Shown: positions 1 to 8,436 of the stretch, piece after piece
Layout of the letters: each line of letters opens with the position of its first letter
Position numbering within the stretch: position 1 is the stretch's first letter
NCBI RefSeq assembly: GCF_017355405.1
Contig: NZ_CP061177.1
Span: forward strand, 3,470,501 to 3,534,500
Origin: Roseomonas haemaphysalidis
Lineage (GTDB): Bacteria > Pseudomonadota > Alphaproteobacteria > Acetobacterales > Acetobacteraceae
Length of the DNA stretch: 64,000 bases
Direction: 5' to 3'
Made by a program: the position numbers and the translations under genes
Notes under the pieces: model-generated
The model's database searches: none
Told to the model about the DNA's origin: nothing
What the model saw: only the letters and a program-made list of their open reading frames with translations

Positions 1-2161
1 GCGCCTCGCCGCGCGCCTCGGACACGTACTTGATGCTGTCCACCGGCAAGACGCCCTGGCTCCACAGCGAGCCGGGGAAGGAGGCATAGGCGCCGCGCTC
101 GGCAGCGAGTTCCACCGAGGCCTCGATGGCATGGTAGCTGACCAGCTCCATGCTCTCGTCGGCGAAGCGCACGGCTTCCTCGGAAGCCAGCGGCAGGCGC
201 AGCGCGTGCAGCGCGTCCTGGAAGCCCATCAGCCCCATGCCGATCGGCCGGTGCCGCAGGTTGGAGCGGCGGGCCTGCGGGATGGTGTAGAAGTTCACGT
301 CGATGACATTGTCCAGCATCCGCATCGCGGTGCGGATGGTGCGCTGGAGCCGCGCCCGGTCCAGCGCGCCGTCGACGATGTGCTGGCCCATGTTGATGGA
401 GCCGAGGTTGCAGACCGCGACCTCGGTGTCCGAGGTGTTCAGCGTGATCTCGGTGCAAAGGTTGGACGAATGCACCACGCCGGCATGCCGCTGCGGCGAG
501 CGCAGGTTGCACGGGTCCTTGAAGGTCATCCAGGGATGCCCGGTCTCGAACAGCATGGTCAGCATGCGGCGCCACAGGTCCACCGCGCGGATGGTCTTGT
601 GCACGTTCATCTCGCCGCGCTTGGCCTTCGCCTCGTAGCGCTCATAGGCCTCGCGGAACGGGATGCCGTAAAGGTCGTGCAGGTCCGGCGTCTCGTCCGG
701 GGAGAACAGCGTCCACTCGCCGTCCTGCTCGACGCGCTGCATGAACAGGTCCGGCACCCAGTTGGCCGTGTTCATGTCGTGCGTGCGGCGGCGGTCGTCG
801 CCGGTGTTCTTGCGCAGGTCGAGGAACTCCTCGACGTCGATGTGCCAGCTTTCCAGATAGGCGCAGACCGCGCCCTTGCGCTTGCCGCCCTGGTTCACCG
901 CGATGGCGGTGTCGTTGGTCACCTTCAGAAAGGGCACCACGCCCTGCGACGCGCCGTTGGTGCCGCGGATATGCGCGCCGAGGCCGCGCACCCGCGTCCA
1001 GCTGTTGCCGATGCCGCCGGAATACTTGGCGAGCAGCGCGTTGTCCTTGATGGAGCCGAAGATGCCATCGAGGTCATCCGGCACGCTGGTCAGGAAGCAG
1101 GAGGAGAGCTGCGAATGCCGCGTGCCGCTGTTGAACAGCGTCGGCGTCGAGCACATGAAGTCGAAAGAGGAGATCAGGTCGTAGAACTCGATCGCCCGCG
1201 CCTCGCGGTCGATCTCGTTGAGCGCCAGCCCCATGGCGACGCGCATGAAGAAGGCCTGCGGCATCTCGAACCGCACGCCCTTGGTCTGCAGGAGGTAGCG
1301 GTCGTACAGCGTTTGGAAGCCGAGGTACTGGAACTGCAGGTCGCGTTCCGGCTTCAGGCTGGCGCCCAGGCGCCCCAGGTCGAACTGCGCCAGCACCGGG
1401 TTCAGCAGCCCGACCTCGATGCCGCGCGCCACGTATTGCGTGAAGTAGTCCGGGTAGGCCTCGGCCATCTCGGCCTGCGAGCGCACCGGCAGGCCGGTGA
1501 CGAAGCCGGTCGCCTCGCGCCGCGCCACGGCCAGCAACAGGCGGGCGCTGACGGTGGAATAGTTCGGCTCCTGCTCGATCAGCGTGCGGGCGGCCAGGAT
1601 CGGCGCCTGCGCCAGCTCGTCCTCGCTGATGCCGTCGTAGATGTTGCGGCGCGTTTCGGCCAGCACCGGCTCGGGCGAGACATCGGGCAGGCCGGCGCAG
1701 CTTTCGGCCACCAGGGCGGCCAGCGCCGCCTCGTCCAGCGGGCGCAGCGTGCCGTCGGCGCCCTTCACCTGCCAGCGCGGCGCGGCGGCGGCGGGGGCGG
1801 CGACCACGGCGGCGGCGGCGCGCTCCTGCGCCCGCTGCTCGCGGTAAAGCACATAGGCGCGGGCCACCTTGTGGTGGCCGCCGCGCATCAGCGCCAGCTC
1901 CACTTGGTCCTGGATGTCCTCGATGTGCAGCGTCTGGGTGCCGTGGCGGGTCAGCGCCGCCACCACCTGCTCCGTCAGCTCCGCCGTCACCTCGTGGATG
2001 CGGTGCGACACGGCGGCCGAGGCGCCCTCCACGGCCAGGAAGGCCTTGCTCAACGCGCGGTTGATCTTGCCGGGATCGAATGCAGCCGGGCGGCCATCGC
2101 GGCGCAGGATCAGCAGGGCATCGGCGGCGACCGGCCGGGCGGCGTGGTGGGTGTCTGGCAT
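1..2161 (-). CDS. nrdA: Ribonucleoside-diphosphate reductase alpha subunit, class I (3' end outside window)
   Basis: Large catalytic subunit of class I ribonucleotide reductase, which makes dNDPs from NDPs in the cytoplasm with the radical-generating beta subunit NrdB. About 720 codons are visible and the C-terminus lies beyond the left edge. The start ATG at 2161 gives MPDTHHAARP, preceded by a GAGGGG Shine-Dalgarno. An N-terminal ATP-cone (about residues 16-105) is followed by a region that may be a second cone. Catalytic features are visible: the SSC motif (Cys near residue 355), the HSSNLCTEI motif carrying the thiyl-radical Cys near 569, and the partner Cys in AVCNLGSIN. The set matches class I enzymes rather than B12-dependent class II. 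Because the frame has no stop in the window, the antisense frames over this stretch look deceptively open. Expression is probably controlled by the NrdR-like boxes upstream. Confidence 0.95.
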   Translation of the reverse strand, partial: MPDTHHAARPVAADALLILRRDGRPAAFDPGKINRALSKAFLAVEGASAAVSHRIHEVTAELTEQVVAALTRHGTQTLHIEDIQDQVELALMRGGHHKVARAYVLYREQRAQERAAAAVVAAPAAAAPRWQVKGADGTLRPLDEAALAALVAESCAGLPDVSPEPVLAETRRNIYDGISEDELAQAPILAARTLIEQEPNYSTVSARLLLAVARREATGFVTGLPVRSQAEMAEAYPDYFTQYVARGIEVGLLNPVLAQFDLGRLGASLKPERDLQFQYLGFQTLYDRYLLQTKGVRFEMPQAFFMRVAMGLALNEIDREARAIEFYDLISSFDFMCSTPTLFNSGTRHSQLSSCFLTSVPDDLDGIFGSIKDNALLAKYSGGIGNSWTRVRGLGAHIRGTNGASQGVVPFLKVTNDTAIAVNQGGKRKGAVCAYLESWHIDVEEFLDLRKNTGDDRRRTHDMNTANWVPDLFMQRVEQDGEWTLFSPDETPDLHDLYGIPFREAYERYEAKAKRGEMNVHKTIRAVDLWRRMLTMLFETGHPWMTFKDPCNLRSPQRHAGVVHSSNLCTEITLNTSDTEVAVCNLGSINMGQHIVDGALDRARLQRTIRTAMRMLDNVIDVNFYTIPQARRSNLRHRPIGMGLMGFQDALHALRLPLASEEAVRFADESMELVSYHAIEASVELAAERGAYASFPGSLWSQGVLPVDSIKYVSEARGEA

Positions 2162-2204
2162 GAGGCCCCTCGGAAATGAGTTTCGGTGCTGAGGCGCACC
2201 GAAG

Positions 2205-2231
2205 TTGCGAATCGATCCAGGTGATTCGCAA
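2205..2231. promoter_or_regulatory. Perfect 9-bp inverted repeat in the nrdA leader with two GANTC sites
   Basis: The arms TTGCGAATC (2205-2213) and GATTCGCAA (2223-2231) are perfect reverse complements around a 9-bp spacer. Each arm contains a GANTC site (GAATC at 2209-2213, GATTC at 2223-2227), the target of the alphaproteobacterial CcrM methylase. The repeat lies between the proposed nrdA start of transcription and its ATG. It could therefore be a DNA operator or an mRNA stem-loop. The binding factor is not known. Confidence 0.5.
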
Positions 2232-2250
2232 TGCGTTGGCCCCGTCATAG

Positions 2251-2297
2251 GCCCAACATCTAGTCGGCGCGACCGGTTTCCTGACTATATGTATGAT
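2251..2297 (-). promoter_or_regulatory. Pair of NrdR-box-like sites upstream of nrdA
   Basis: Two sites resemble the NrdR consensus acaCwAtATaTwGtgt. Box 1 at 2251-2266 has the core CAACATCTAG and box 2 at 2282-2297 has the core CTATATGTAT. Each matches about 8 of the 10 core positions. They are 31 bp apart start to start, three helical turns, which is the usual NrdR arrangement. NrdR is an ATP-cone repressor of ribonucleotide reductase genes. Box 2 overlaps the proposed -10 element, consistent with repression. Confidence 0.55.
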
Positions 2298-2312
2298 TAA
2301 AGCTGGGGATAA
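2284..2312 (-). promoter_or_regulatory. Putative nrdA promoter
   Basis: On the minus strand TTATCC (2312-2307), a 17-bp spacer and TATAGT (2289-2284) form a sigma70-like promoter with a good -10 and a weak -35. Transcription would begin near 2277, giving a leader of about 115 nt that contains the inverted repeat at 2205-2231. The -10 lies inside the second NrdR-like box. The rest of the 2162-2512 intergenic region shows nothing else that I can support, including no clear promoter for the divergent flavoprotein gene. Confidence 0.4.
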
Positions 2313-2512
2313 CGAGGAGTTCGCGGTTGACGCGAGTCGACCTTGCGGCGCACTCGCGTGGCCGCTAGACCCCCTGGCTTGAGGTGGTTTCGCGGCATCG
2401 GACCGCAGGCCGTTGATCCGCCCGAAAACTTCACCGCAGCCTTTTCCGCGCAGCCTGGCCTCGGCGTTTTGGCCGGCGCCGGGACCACGCCGCCCGGAGC
2501 GCCCGCAGCATC

Positions 2513-3703
2513 ATGGAACACGTTGACGCGATCATCCTGGGTGCCGGTGCGGCCGGGCTGATGGCCGCCATCGCGGCCGGCCGGCGCGGCCGCCGGGTAG
2601 TGGTGGTAGACCACGCGCCGCAGGTCGGCTCCAAGATCCTGATCTCGGGCGGCGGGCGGTGCAACTTCACCAACACCGGCACGGCGGCGGACCGCTTTCT
2701 GTCCGCCAACCCGCGCTTCGCCCGCGCCGCGCTCCACCGCTACAAGCCCAGCGACTTTCTGGCGCTGGTCGAGAAGCACCGCATTCCCTGGCACGAAAAG
2801 ACGCTGGGGCAGCTGTTCTGCGACAATTCGGCGCGCGACATCGTCGCCATGCTGCTGGCGGAATGCCAGGCGGCAGGCGTCACCATCCGCACCGGCGTGC
2901 GCGTGACGGAGGTCAGCAAGCCCGGCCGCTTCCGCGTGGTGGCCAATGGCCGCGAAACCGAGGCGCCGGCGCTGGTGCTGGCCACCGGCGGGCTGTCCAT
3001 CCCCAAGATGGGCGCCACCGGCTTTTCGCTGGACCTTGCCCGCCGCTTCGGGCTGCCGGTGGTGGAGCCGCGCCCCGGGCTGGTGCCCCTGACCTTTGAA
3101 GGCGAGATGCTGGAGCTGATGCGCCCCCTGTCCGGGCTGTCGCTGCCGGCGGTGGCCCGCTTCGGCAAAACGCCGCGGTTCCCGGAAGCGGTGCTGTTCA
3201 CCCACCGCGGCCTGTCCGGCCCGGCCATCCTGCAGGTGTCTTCCTACTGGCAGCCGGGGCAGGCCTTTTCGCTGGACCTGCTGCCGGGGCAGGACCCGGT
3301 GGCGCTGCTGCTGGCGCGCAAGCAGTCCCGCCCCCGGGCCGAGCCGCGCACCGTGCTGGGCGAATTCCTGCCGCAGCGCCTGGCCCAGGCGCTGGGCGGC
3401 GCATGGTTCACCGGCACGGAAATGGCCAACCAGCCCGACCGTGCCCTGCGCGCCGCGGGCGAGAAGCTGCGCGCCCTGCCCCTCGCCCCATCCGGCACGG
3501 AAGGCTACGCCAAGGCCGAGGTCATGCTGGGCGGCGTCGATACGGCCGTATTGCACCCCGATACGCTGCAGGCCCGATCGGTGCTTGGCCTTTTTGTGGT
3601 GGGGGAGGCGGTGGACGTCACCGGCTGGCTCGGTGGCTACAATTTCCAATGGGCCTGGGCCAGCGGTTGGTGCGCGGGCGAAGCAATCCTGCCCGCCGCC
3701 TGA
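2513..3703 (+). CDS. NAD(P)/FAD-dependent oxidoreductase, HI0933/YhiN (BaiN) family
   Basis: Flavoprotein of 396 residues, a normal length for the HI0933/YhiN family. The FAD Rossmann motif GAGAAG lies near residues 10-15, followed by the family block KILISGGGRCNFTN around residues 42-55. The C-terminal part ends with VTGWLGGYNFQWAWASG, the second FAD-contacting region of the family. The physiological substrate of most members is unknown. One relative, BaiN, acts in bile acid dehydroxylation, but nothing here implies that role. The gene stands alone, divergent from nrdA. The start ATG at 2513 (MEHVDAIILG) places the flavin motif at the usual distance from the N-terminus. Confidence 0.88.
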   Translation: MEHVDAIILGAGAAGLMAAIAAGRRGRRVVVVDHAPQVGSKILISGGGRCNFTNTGTAADRFLSANPRFARAALHRYKPSDFLALVEKHRIPWHEKTLGQLFCDNSARDIVAMLLAECQAAGVTIRTGVRVTEVSKPGRFRVVANGRETEAPALVLATGGLSIPKMGATGFSLDLARRFGLPVVEPRPGLVPLTFEGEMLELMRPLSGLSLPAVARFGKTPRFPEAVLFTHRGLSGPAILQVSSYWQPGQAFSLDLLPGQDPVALLLARKQSRPRAEPRTVLGEFLPQRLAQALGGAWFTGTEMANQPDRALRAAGEKLRALPLAPSGTEGYAKAEVMLGGVDTAVLHPDTLQARSVLGLFVVGEAVDVTGWLGGYNFQWAWASGWCAGEAILPAA

Positions 3704-3897
3704 CACGCGGCAACCGGGACACGGTCGCAACCATTTACACCTCGGTCACGTGTTGCAGCGCAGGATTAGCTCGCGGGAAGGTTAGCTGTCCGATACCTTC
3801 CCGGCCGGGCGGCAGGAAGCGGCCAAAACGAGGATGCCCGCCGGGCGTCCCCGGATACCACAGGCGGCACGCACCGTTCAGGAAGGCTCCGGCACCG

Positions 3898-5184
3898 ATG
3901 TACTACCAGCTCTACCAGAACCAGGCCGACTTCATGGCGCCGATCCGTGCCGCAGCCCAGGGCATGGGCGGCGTGCTGCGGCAGTTCGACAACGGCGGCC
4001 CGGAAAGCTTCGGGGTGCGGCAGTGGCGCGCCTCGCTGGAGTTGCTGGCCAGCACCGGCCTGACCCACAAGCGCCCGCCCTTCGGCTTCACCACCGTGCA
4101 GGTCGGCAACGCCGAGGTCGCGGTGGAAGAGGAGGTCGTCGCCTCCACCCCCTTCGGCAACCTGCTGCACTTCAAGAAGGACGTGGCGGTCGCCCAGCCC
4201 AAGCTGCTGGTGGTCGCCCCGATGTCCGGCCACTTCGCCACCCTGCTGCGCGGCACGGTGCAGGTGCTGCTGCCGGAAAACGACGTCTACATCACCGACT
4301 GGGCCAATGCGCGCGACATCGCCCCCGCCGCCGGCCGCTTCGGCATGGACGAGTTCATCGACCACGTCATCCAGTTCCAGCATGTGCTCGGCCCGGACAG
4401 CCACGTGTTGGCGGTGTGCCAGCCCGCCATTCCCGTGCTGGCCGCCGTGGCCGTGATGGCCGAGGACCGCGACCCGGCCACGCCGGCCAGCATGACCCTG
4501 ATGGCCGGCCCGATCGACACCCGCATCAATCCGACCGAGGTGAACCGGCTGGCGATGGAGCATGAGATCGACTGGTTCGAGCGGAACCTGGTGGACGCCG
4601 TGCCCTGGCGCTTCGCGGGCGCGGGCCGCAAGGTCTACCCCGGCATCGCCCAGCTCAGCGCCTTTATCTCCATGAACGTGGAGCGGCACAGCCGCGCCTT
4701 CGGCGACTATTACCGCAACATCGTCGGCGGCGATTCCGTGCGGGCCGAGGCGCACCGCAAGTTCTACGACGAATACCTGGCGGTGATGGACCTGCCGGCC
4801 GAATTCTACCTGGAAACGGTGCAGCAGGTGTTCCAGGACCACGATCTGGCGCTGGGCCGGATGACCTATCGCGGCCGCCCCGTGCGCCCCGAGGCCATCA
4901 CCGGCACGCGGCTGCTGACGGTGGAAGCCGGGCGCGACGACATCTGCTCGGTCGGCCAGACGGAAGCGGCGGCGACGCTGTGCAGCAACCTGCCGGCGGC
5001 GATGAAGCACCACCACCTGCAGGCCGATGTCGGGCATTACGGCGTGTTCAACGGCCGCCGCTGGGCCAGCGAGATCTATCCGCTGGTGCGCCAGGTGATC
5101 GTGCCGGGCTGCGAGCCGGCGACGCCCCCGGCCGAGAAGCAGCTGGCCGTGCCCAAGCCGGTGGACGGCGTCGCCCCCGCCTGA
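3898..5184 (+). CDS. phaZ: Intracellular poly(3-hydroxybutyrate) depolymerase
   Basis: Mobilises stored PHB granules in the cytoplasm. The protein has 428 residues starting at MYYQLYQNQ, preceded by AGGAAGG, and matches the usual 400-430 residue length of the intracellular depolymerase family. The nucleophile is the Cys of VCQPAIPV at residue 174, the Cys-type box known from Ralstonia PhaZa1 in place of a lipase serine. The likely catalytic Asp lies in GRDDICSVGQ and the His in HYGVFNGRRW near the C-terminus. The reading frame is open further upstream to about 3403, but the conserved protein begins at 3898. No PHB synthase or phasin gene is next to it. Confidence 0.92.
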   Translation: MYYQLYQNQADFMAPIRAAAQGMGGVLRQFDNGGPESFGVRQWRASLELLASTGLTHKRPPFGFTTVQVGNAEVAVEEEVVASTPFGNLLHFKKDVAVAQPKLLVVAPMSGHFATLLRGTVQVLLPENDVYITDWANARDIAPAAGRFGMDEFIDHVIQFQHVLGPDSHVLAVCQPAIPVLAAVAVMAEDRDPATPASMTLMAGPIDTRINPTEVNRLAMEHEIDWFERNLVDAVPWRFAGAGRKVYPGIAQLSAFISMNVERHSRAFGDYYRNIVGGDSVRAEAHRKFYDEYLAVMDLPAEFYLETVQQVFQDHDLALGRMTYRGRPVRPEAITGTRLLTVEAGRDDICSVGQTEAAATLCSNLPAAMKHHHLQADVGHYGVFNGRRWASEIYPLVRQVIVPGCEPATPPAEKQLAVPKPVDGVAPA

Positions 5185-5193
5185 GCCGGCGGT

Positions 5194-5691
5194 TCAGGCC
5201 GCGGTTTCGCCCAACGGGTGGTAGCCGCGGCCCCAGTACATCAGCGCCGAGCTGGGGCCGGTCAGCCGCAGGGCCGCGACCTGCGCGAAGAACACGCTGT
5301 GGGTGCCCTTTTCCAGCACCTCGTCCACCCGGCAATCCATCACCACGGCGGCGCCCTGCAGCGTCGGGCAGCCGGTTTCCATGGTGTCCCAGGTGCCGGT
5401 TTCGAACCGCTCGGCCACCGAACACTTGGTGGCGCCGGCGAAAACGTTGGACACGTCCTGCTGCCCCGCCGCCAGCACGTTGATGCACACCACGCCGTTG
5501 GCCTTGATGATGGCGTTGTTGTCGCTGGTGCGGTTGATGCAGACCAGGATGGTGGCCGGGTCGTCCGTCACGCTGCACACGGCGCTGGCCGTCAGCCCGG
5601 CCAGACCGCCGGGGCCCCGGCTGGTGATGACGTTCACGGCGGCACCCAGGCGGGCCATGGCATCGCGGAATTCGGGACGGGTCACGGGCAT
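5194..5691 (-). CDS. Flavin reductase family protein (FMN-binding)
   Basis: A protein of 165 residues of the flavin reductase-like split-barrel family, typical of the small partner that supplies reduced FMN or FAD to two-component monooxygenases (HpaC-like). The start MPVTRPEFRD at 5691 has AGGAGG eight bases upstream, which argues against a longer reading from 5799. Family features include the N-terminal FRDAMARLGAAVNVITS strand-helix and the central block INRTSDNNAIIKANGVVCINVL. No monooxygenase gene is adjacent, so its partner cannot be named. It is convergent with phaZ, only 9 bases away. Confidence 0.85.
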   Translation of the reverse strand: MPVTRPEFRDAMARLGAAVNVITSRGPGGLAGLTASAVCSVTDDPATILVCINRTSDNNAIIKANGVVCINVLAAGQQDVSNVFAGATKCSVAERFETGTWDTMETGCPTLQGAAVVMDCRVDEVLEKGTHSVFFAQVAALRLTGPSSALMYWGRGYHPLGETAA

Positions 5692-5804
5692 CGGTCGGCC
5701 TCCTGAGGGTCGCTTCCGACATAGACCGGCATGCCGCGGTTGCAAACTTCTGGCGGCCGCGCCGCTTTCGCCTATCCTGCCCCACCACCGCAGGACCATG
5801 CCGC

Positions 5805-6503
5805 ATGCCCGAGATCACCATTCCCGCCACCGACGGCAGCGGCAGCTTCAGCGCCTATGTCGCCATGCCGCGCCAAGCCATGGTGGGCGCCGTGGTGCTC
5901 ATCCAGGAGATCTTCGGCGTCAACCACGCCATGCGCGCCTTGTCCGACTGGGTGGCGGACATGGGCTTCGTCGCCATCTGCCCCGACCTGTTCTGGCGCA
6001 TCGAGCCCGGCATCCAGCTCACGGACGCCACGCAGGGGGAGATGCAGCAGGCCTTCGCGCTGATGCAACGCTTCGACCAGGACAAGGGGATCGAGGACCT
6101 CAAGGCCACGCTGGACACCGCCCGCACCCTGCCCGGCGGCAATGGCCGCGCCGGCACCATGGGCTTCTGCCTGGGCGGGCGGCTGTCCTTTCTGATGGCC
6201 ACGCGCTCGGATTCCGATGTCAACGTGTCCTATTACGGCGTCGGGCTGGACGGCCTGCTGGACGAGGCCGGCGGCATCCGCGCGCCGCTGCTGCTGCACA
6301 TCGCCGAGCGCGACCAGTTCGTGTCCGCCACGGCGCGCGAAGCCATCCTGGCCGGCCTGGACGGCAGGCCCGGCGTTGCCGCGCATGTCTACCCGGGCGT
6401 GGACCATGCCTTTGCGCGCATGGGCGGCCATTCCTGGGACGGCCGCGCCGCGACCATCGCCAACGGGCGGACGGCGGAGCTGCTGGCCGGCGTGCTGGGC
6501 TGA
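5805..6503 (+). CDS. Dienelactone hydrolase family protein
   Basis: Alpha/beta hydrolase of 232 residues. The dienelactone hydrolase triad is complete: Cys122 in GFCLGG, Asp170 in AERDQF and His201 in VDHAF, with the Glu35 of IQEIFGVN that activates the cysteine in this family. Members cleave dienelactone in chloroaromatic degradation, but many act on other esters. No chlorocatechol genes are nearby, so the substrate is open. The gene starts about 110 bases from the divergent flavin reductase, so the two may share a control region. Confidence 0.88.
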   Translation: MPEITIPATDGSGSFSAYVAMPRQAMVGAVVLIQEIFGVNHAMRALSDWVADMGFVAICPDLFWRIEPGIQLTDATQGEMQQAFALMQRFDQDKGIEDLKATLDTARTLPGGNGRAGTMGFCLGGRLSFLMATRSDSDVNVSYYGVGLDGLLDEAGGIRAPLLLHIAERDQFVSATAREAILAGLDGRPGVAAHVYPGVDHAFARMGGHSWDGRAATIANGRTAELLAGVLG

Positions 6504-6530
6504 CGCGCCCAGGCGGGCCCGCGGCCGGGG

Positions 6531-7097
6531 CTAGCCGAACCGCGCGGCGATCCAATCCCGCCGCGTCAGCCGGTACAGCACCTGCTGTTGCATGGGGTGC
6601 CCGTCCGGCAGGCGGGGATGCGCGAACGACCCGTCCTCCGCCATGCCCAGCTTCCGCATCAGTCCCCAGGAACGGGTGTTCGCGGCCAGGGTGAAGGCCA
6701 CGATCTCCGGCAGGTCCAGCGGCCCGAAGCCATGCGCCAGCGCGATGCGCGCGGCTTCCTCGGCATAGCCCTGGCCCTGGTGGGCGGTGGCGAAGCGCCA
6801 GCCGATCTCCACCGCCGGTGTGAAGCGCGCCTGCCACGGAATCCGCGCCAAGCCACACAGCCCGATGAGGCCCGGCGCCGCGTGCCGCTCCACGGCCCAG
6901 AAGCCGAAGCCATGCGCGGCGAAATGCGCCTCCATCCGCGCCAGGAAGCCGTCCGACTCCGCGCGGTCCAGCGGCTGCGGGAAATGCCGCATCACCGCCG
7001 GGTCGGCGTTCAGCGCGGCCAGGGGGGCGGCATCCCCCGGCTGCCAGGGGCGCAGGCGCAGGCGGGGTCCCTGCAGGATCGGCGGCTCGTGCTTCAT
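6531..7097 (-). CDS. GNAT family N-acetyltransferase (RimJ/RimL-like)
   Basis: A 188-residue acetyltransferase of the GNAT fold. It begins with LQGPRLRLRPWQPGDAAPL, typical of the RimJ/RimL group, and contains the acetyl-CoA loop in HQGQGYAEEA followed by IVAFTLAANTRSWGLMRKLG. These proteins acetylate N-terminal or small-molecule amines using acetyl-CoA, and the target is not predictable here. ATG 7097 (MKHEPPIL) is the natural start, although the frame stays open far upstream. It runs towards the hydrolase gene and is divergent from the Old Yellow Enzyme gene. Confidence 0.85.
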   Translation of the reverse strand: MKHEPPILQGPRLRLRPWQPGDAAPLAALNADPAVMRHFPQPLDRAESDGFLARMEAHFAAHGFGFWAVERHAAPGLIGLCGLARIPWQARFTPAVEIGWRFATAHQGQGYAEEAARIALAHGFGPLDLPEIVAFTLAANTRSWGLMRKLGMAEDGSFAHPRLPDGHPMQQQVLYRLTRRDWIAARFG

Positions 7098-7229
7098 GCC
7101 GCCGGCATAGGCCAGCCGGGCACCGACGGCCACTCCGCCCGCATGGCCGCCATCCCGCCAGCAACCCTGGTGCGGCGCAGCACGGCGCCCCACATCACCG
7201 CCAACCGAATTTTCCTGGACCCTTCCACC

Positions 7230-8375
7230 ATGCCCGATACCGATCTCCTGTTCACGCCCGTGGCACTGGGCGCCCTGGCCCTCAAGCACCGCGTGGTGAT
7301 GGCGCCGCTGACCCGCCTGCGCGCCACCCGCCCCGGCGACGTGCCGCAGGCGCTGAACGCCGAGTATTATGGCCAGCGCGCCAGCGACGGCGGCCTGATC
7401 GTCACGGAAGCCACCGACATTTCCGAACAGGCCCGCGCCTATCCCGGCGCCCCCGGCATCTATTCCGCCGCGCAGATCGCCGGCTGGCGCCGCATCACGG
7501 ACGCCGTGCACGCCAAGGGCGGGGTAATCGTGGTGCAGCTGTGGCATGGCGGGCGCGTCTCGCATTCCTCCATGCAGCCGGGCGGCGCGCTGCCCGTGGC
7601 ACCCTCCGCCGTGCCGGTGTCCGGCATGCGGCACGTGGACACCAACGGCCAGGCGGTCGATTTCGAAACGCCGCGCGCGCTGGAGCTGGAGGAGATCCCG
7701 GGCATCGTCGCCAGCTTCGCCCAGGCCGCGCGCAACGCCCGCGAGGCGGGCTTCGACGGCGTGGAGATCCATGGCGCCAACGGCTACCTGCTGGACCAGT
7801 TCCTGCAGGACGGCGTGAACCACCGCAGCGATGCCTATGGCGGTGCCATCCCCAACCGCGCCCGACTGCTGGTGGAGGTGGTCGACGCCGTGGCGGGTGC
7901 CTGGAGCGCCGACCGCGTGGGCGTGCGCCTGTCCCCCTGGGGCCACTTCAACGGCATGTCGGACAGCGACCCGGGCGCCTTGTTCGACCATGTGGGGCAG
8001 GTGCTGGGCCAGCGGGGCCTGGCCTACCTGCACGTGGTGGAGCCGCGCGCCGACCAGACCAGCGACACCAACGCCATCGACGGCTCCGCGCCGGACGCGG
8101 CGCTGCGCGTGCGCGCGGCCTTCGGCGGCAAGGTGATCTCGGCCGGCGGCTACGTGCGCGACACGGCGGCGGCGGCGATCGCGGAACACCGCGCCGACGC
8201 CATCGCCTTTGGCCGGCTGTTCATCGCCAACCCCGACCTGCCGGAGCGGCTGCGGCGCAACGCGGCGATGAACCGCTACGACCGCGCCAGCTTCTACGGC
8301 GGCGCGGCCACCGGCTACACCGACTACCCGGCGCTGGGCGACGCGCCGGCGCAGGACGCCGCGGCGGCCGACTGA
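7230..8375 (+). CDS. Alkene reductase / Old Yellow Enzyme family oxidoreductase (NemA-like)
   Basis: FMN-dependent TIM-barrel enzyme of 381 residues that reduces activated C=C bonds or nitro and nitrate ester groups with NAD(P)H. The family active site HGANGYLLDQFLQD is present, giving His181, Asn184 and Tyr186, the substrate-binding His/Asn pair and the proton-donating Tyr of OYE. The N-terminal block LFTPVALGALALKHRVVMAPLTRLRA is typical. The start is ATG 7230. A longer upstream frame runs antisense to the GNAT gene and is not real. It lies 61 bases before the CoA transferase and could be cotranscribed with it. Confidence 0.92.
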   Translation: MPDTDLLFTPVALGALALKHRVVMAPLTRLRATRPGDVPQALNAEYYGQRASDGGLIVTEATDISEQARAYPGAPGIYSAAQIAGWRRITDAVHAKGGVIVVQLWHGGRVSHSSMQPGGALPVAPSAVPVSGMRHVDTNGQAVDFETPRALELEEIPGIVASFAQAARNAREAGFDGVEIHGANGYLLDQFLQDGVNHRSDAYGGAIPNRARLLVEVVDAVAGAWSADRVGVRLSPWGHFNGMSDSDPGALFDHVGQVLGQRGLAYLHVVEPRADQTSDTNAIDGSAPDAALRVRAAFGGKVISAGGYVRDTAAAAIAEHRADAIAFGRLFIANPDLPERLRRNAAMNRYDRASFYGGAATGYTDYPALGDAPAQDAAAAD

Positions 8376-8436
8376 GCGCCCCCACCTGTCCCCTGCCCGC
8401 CGGATCGCTCTATGCTGGCGGGCAGGAGGACCCAAG

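Noticed and set aside
131..2179. A 682-codon open frame on the plus strand
   Set aside because: It is antisense to nrdA, whose own minus-strand frame shows all ribonucleotide reductase motifs. High GC third positions keep antisense frames open throughout this genome.
2343..2561. A 72-residue plus-strand frame before the flavoprotein gene
   Set aside because: It has no ribosome site, overlaps the flavoprotein start and looks like random GC-rich translation.
3403..3897. N-terminal extension of the PHB depolymerase
   Set aside because: The open frame upstream of 3898 is antisense-like or overlaps the flavoprotein gene and has no conserved residues. The known family N-terminus starts at MYYQLYQ.
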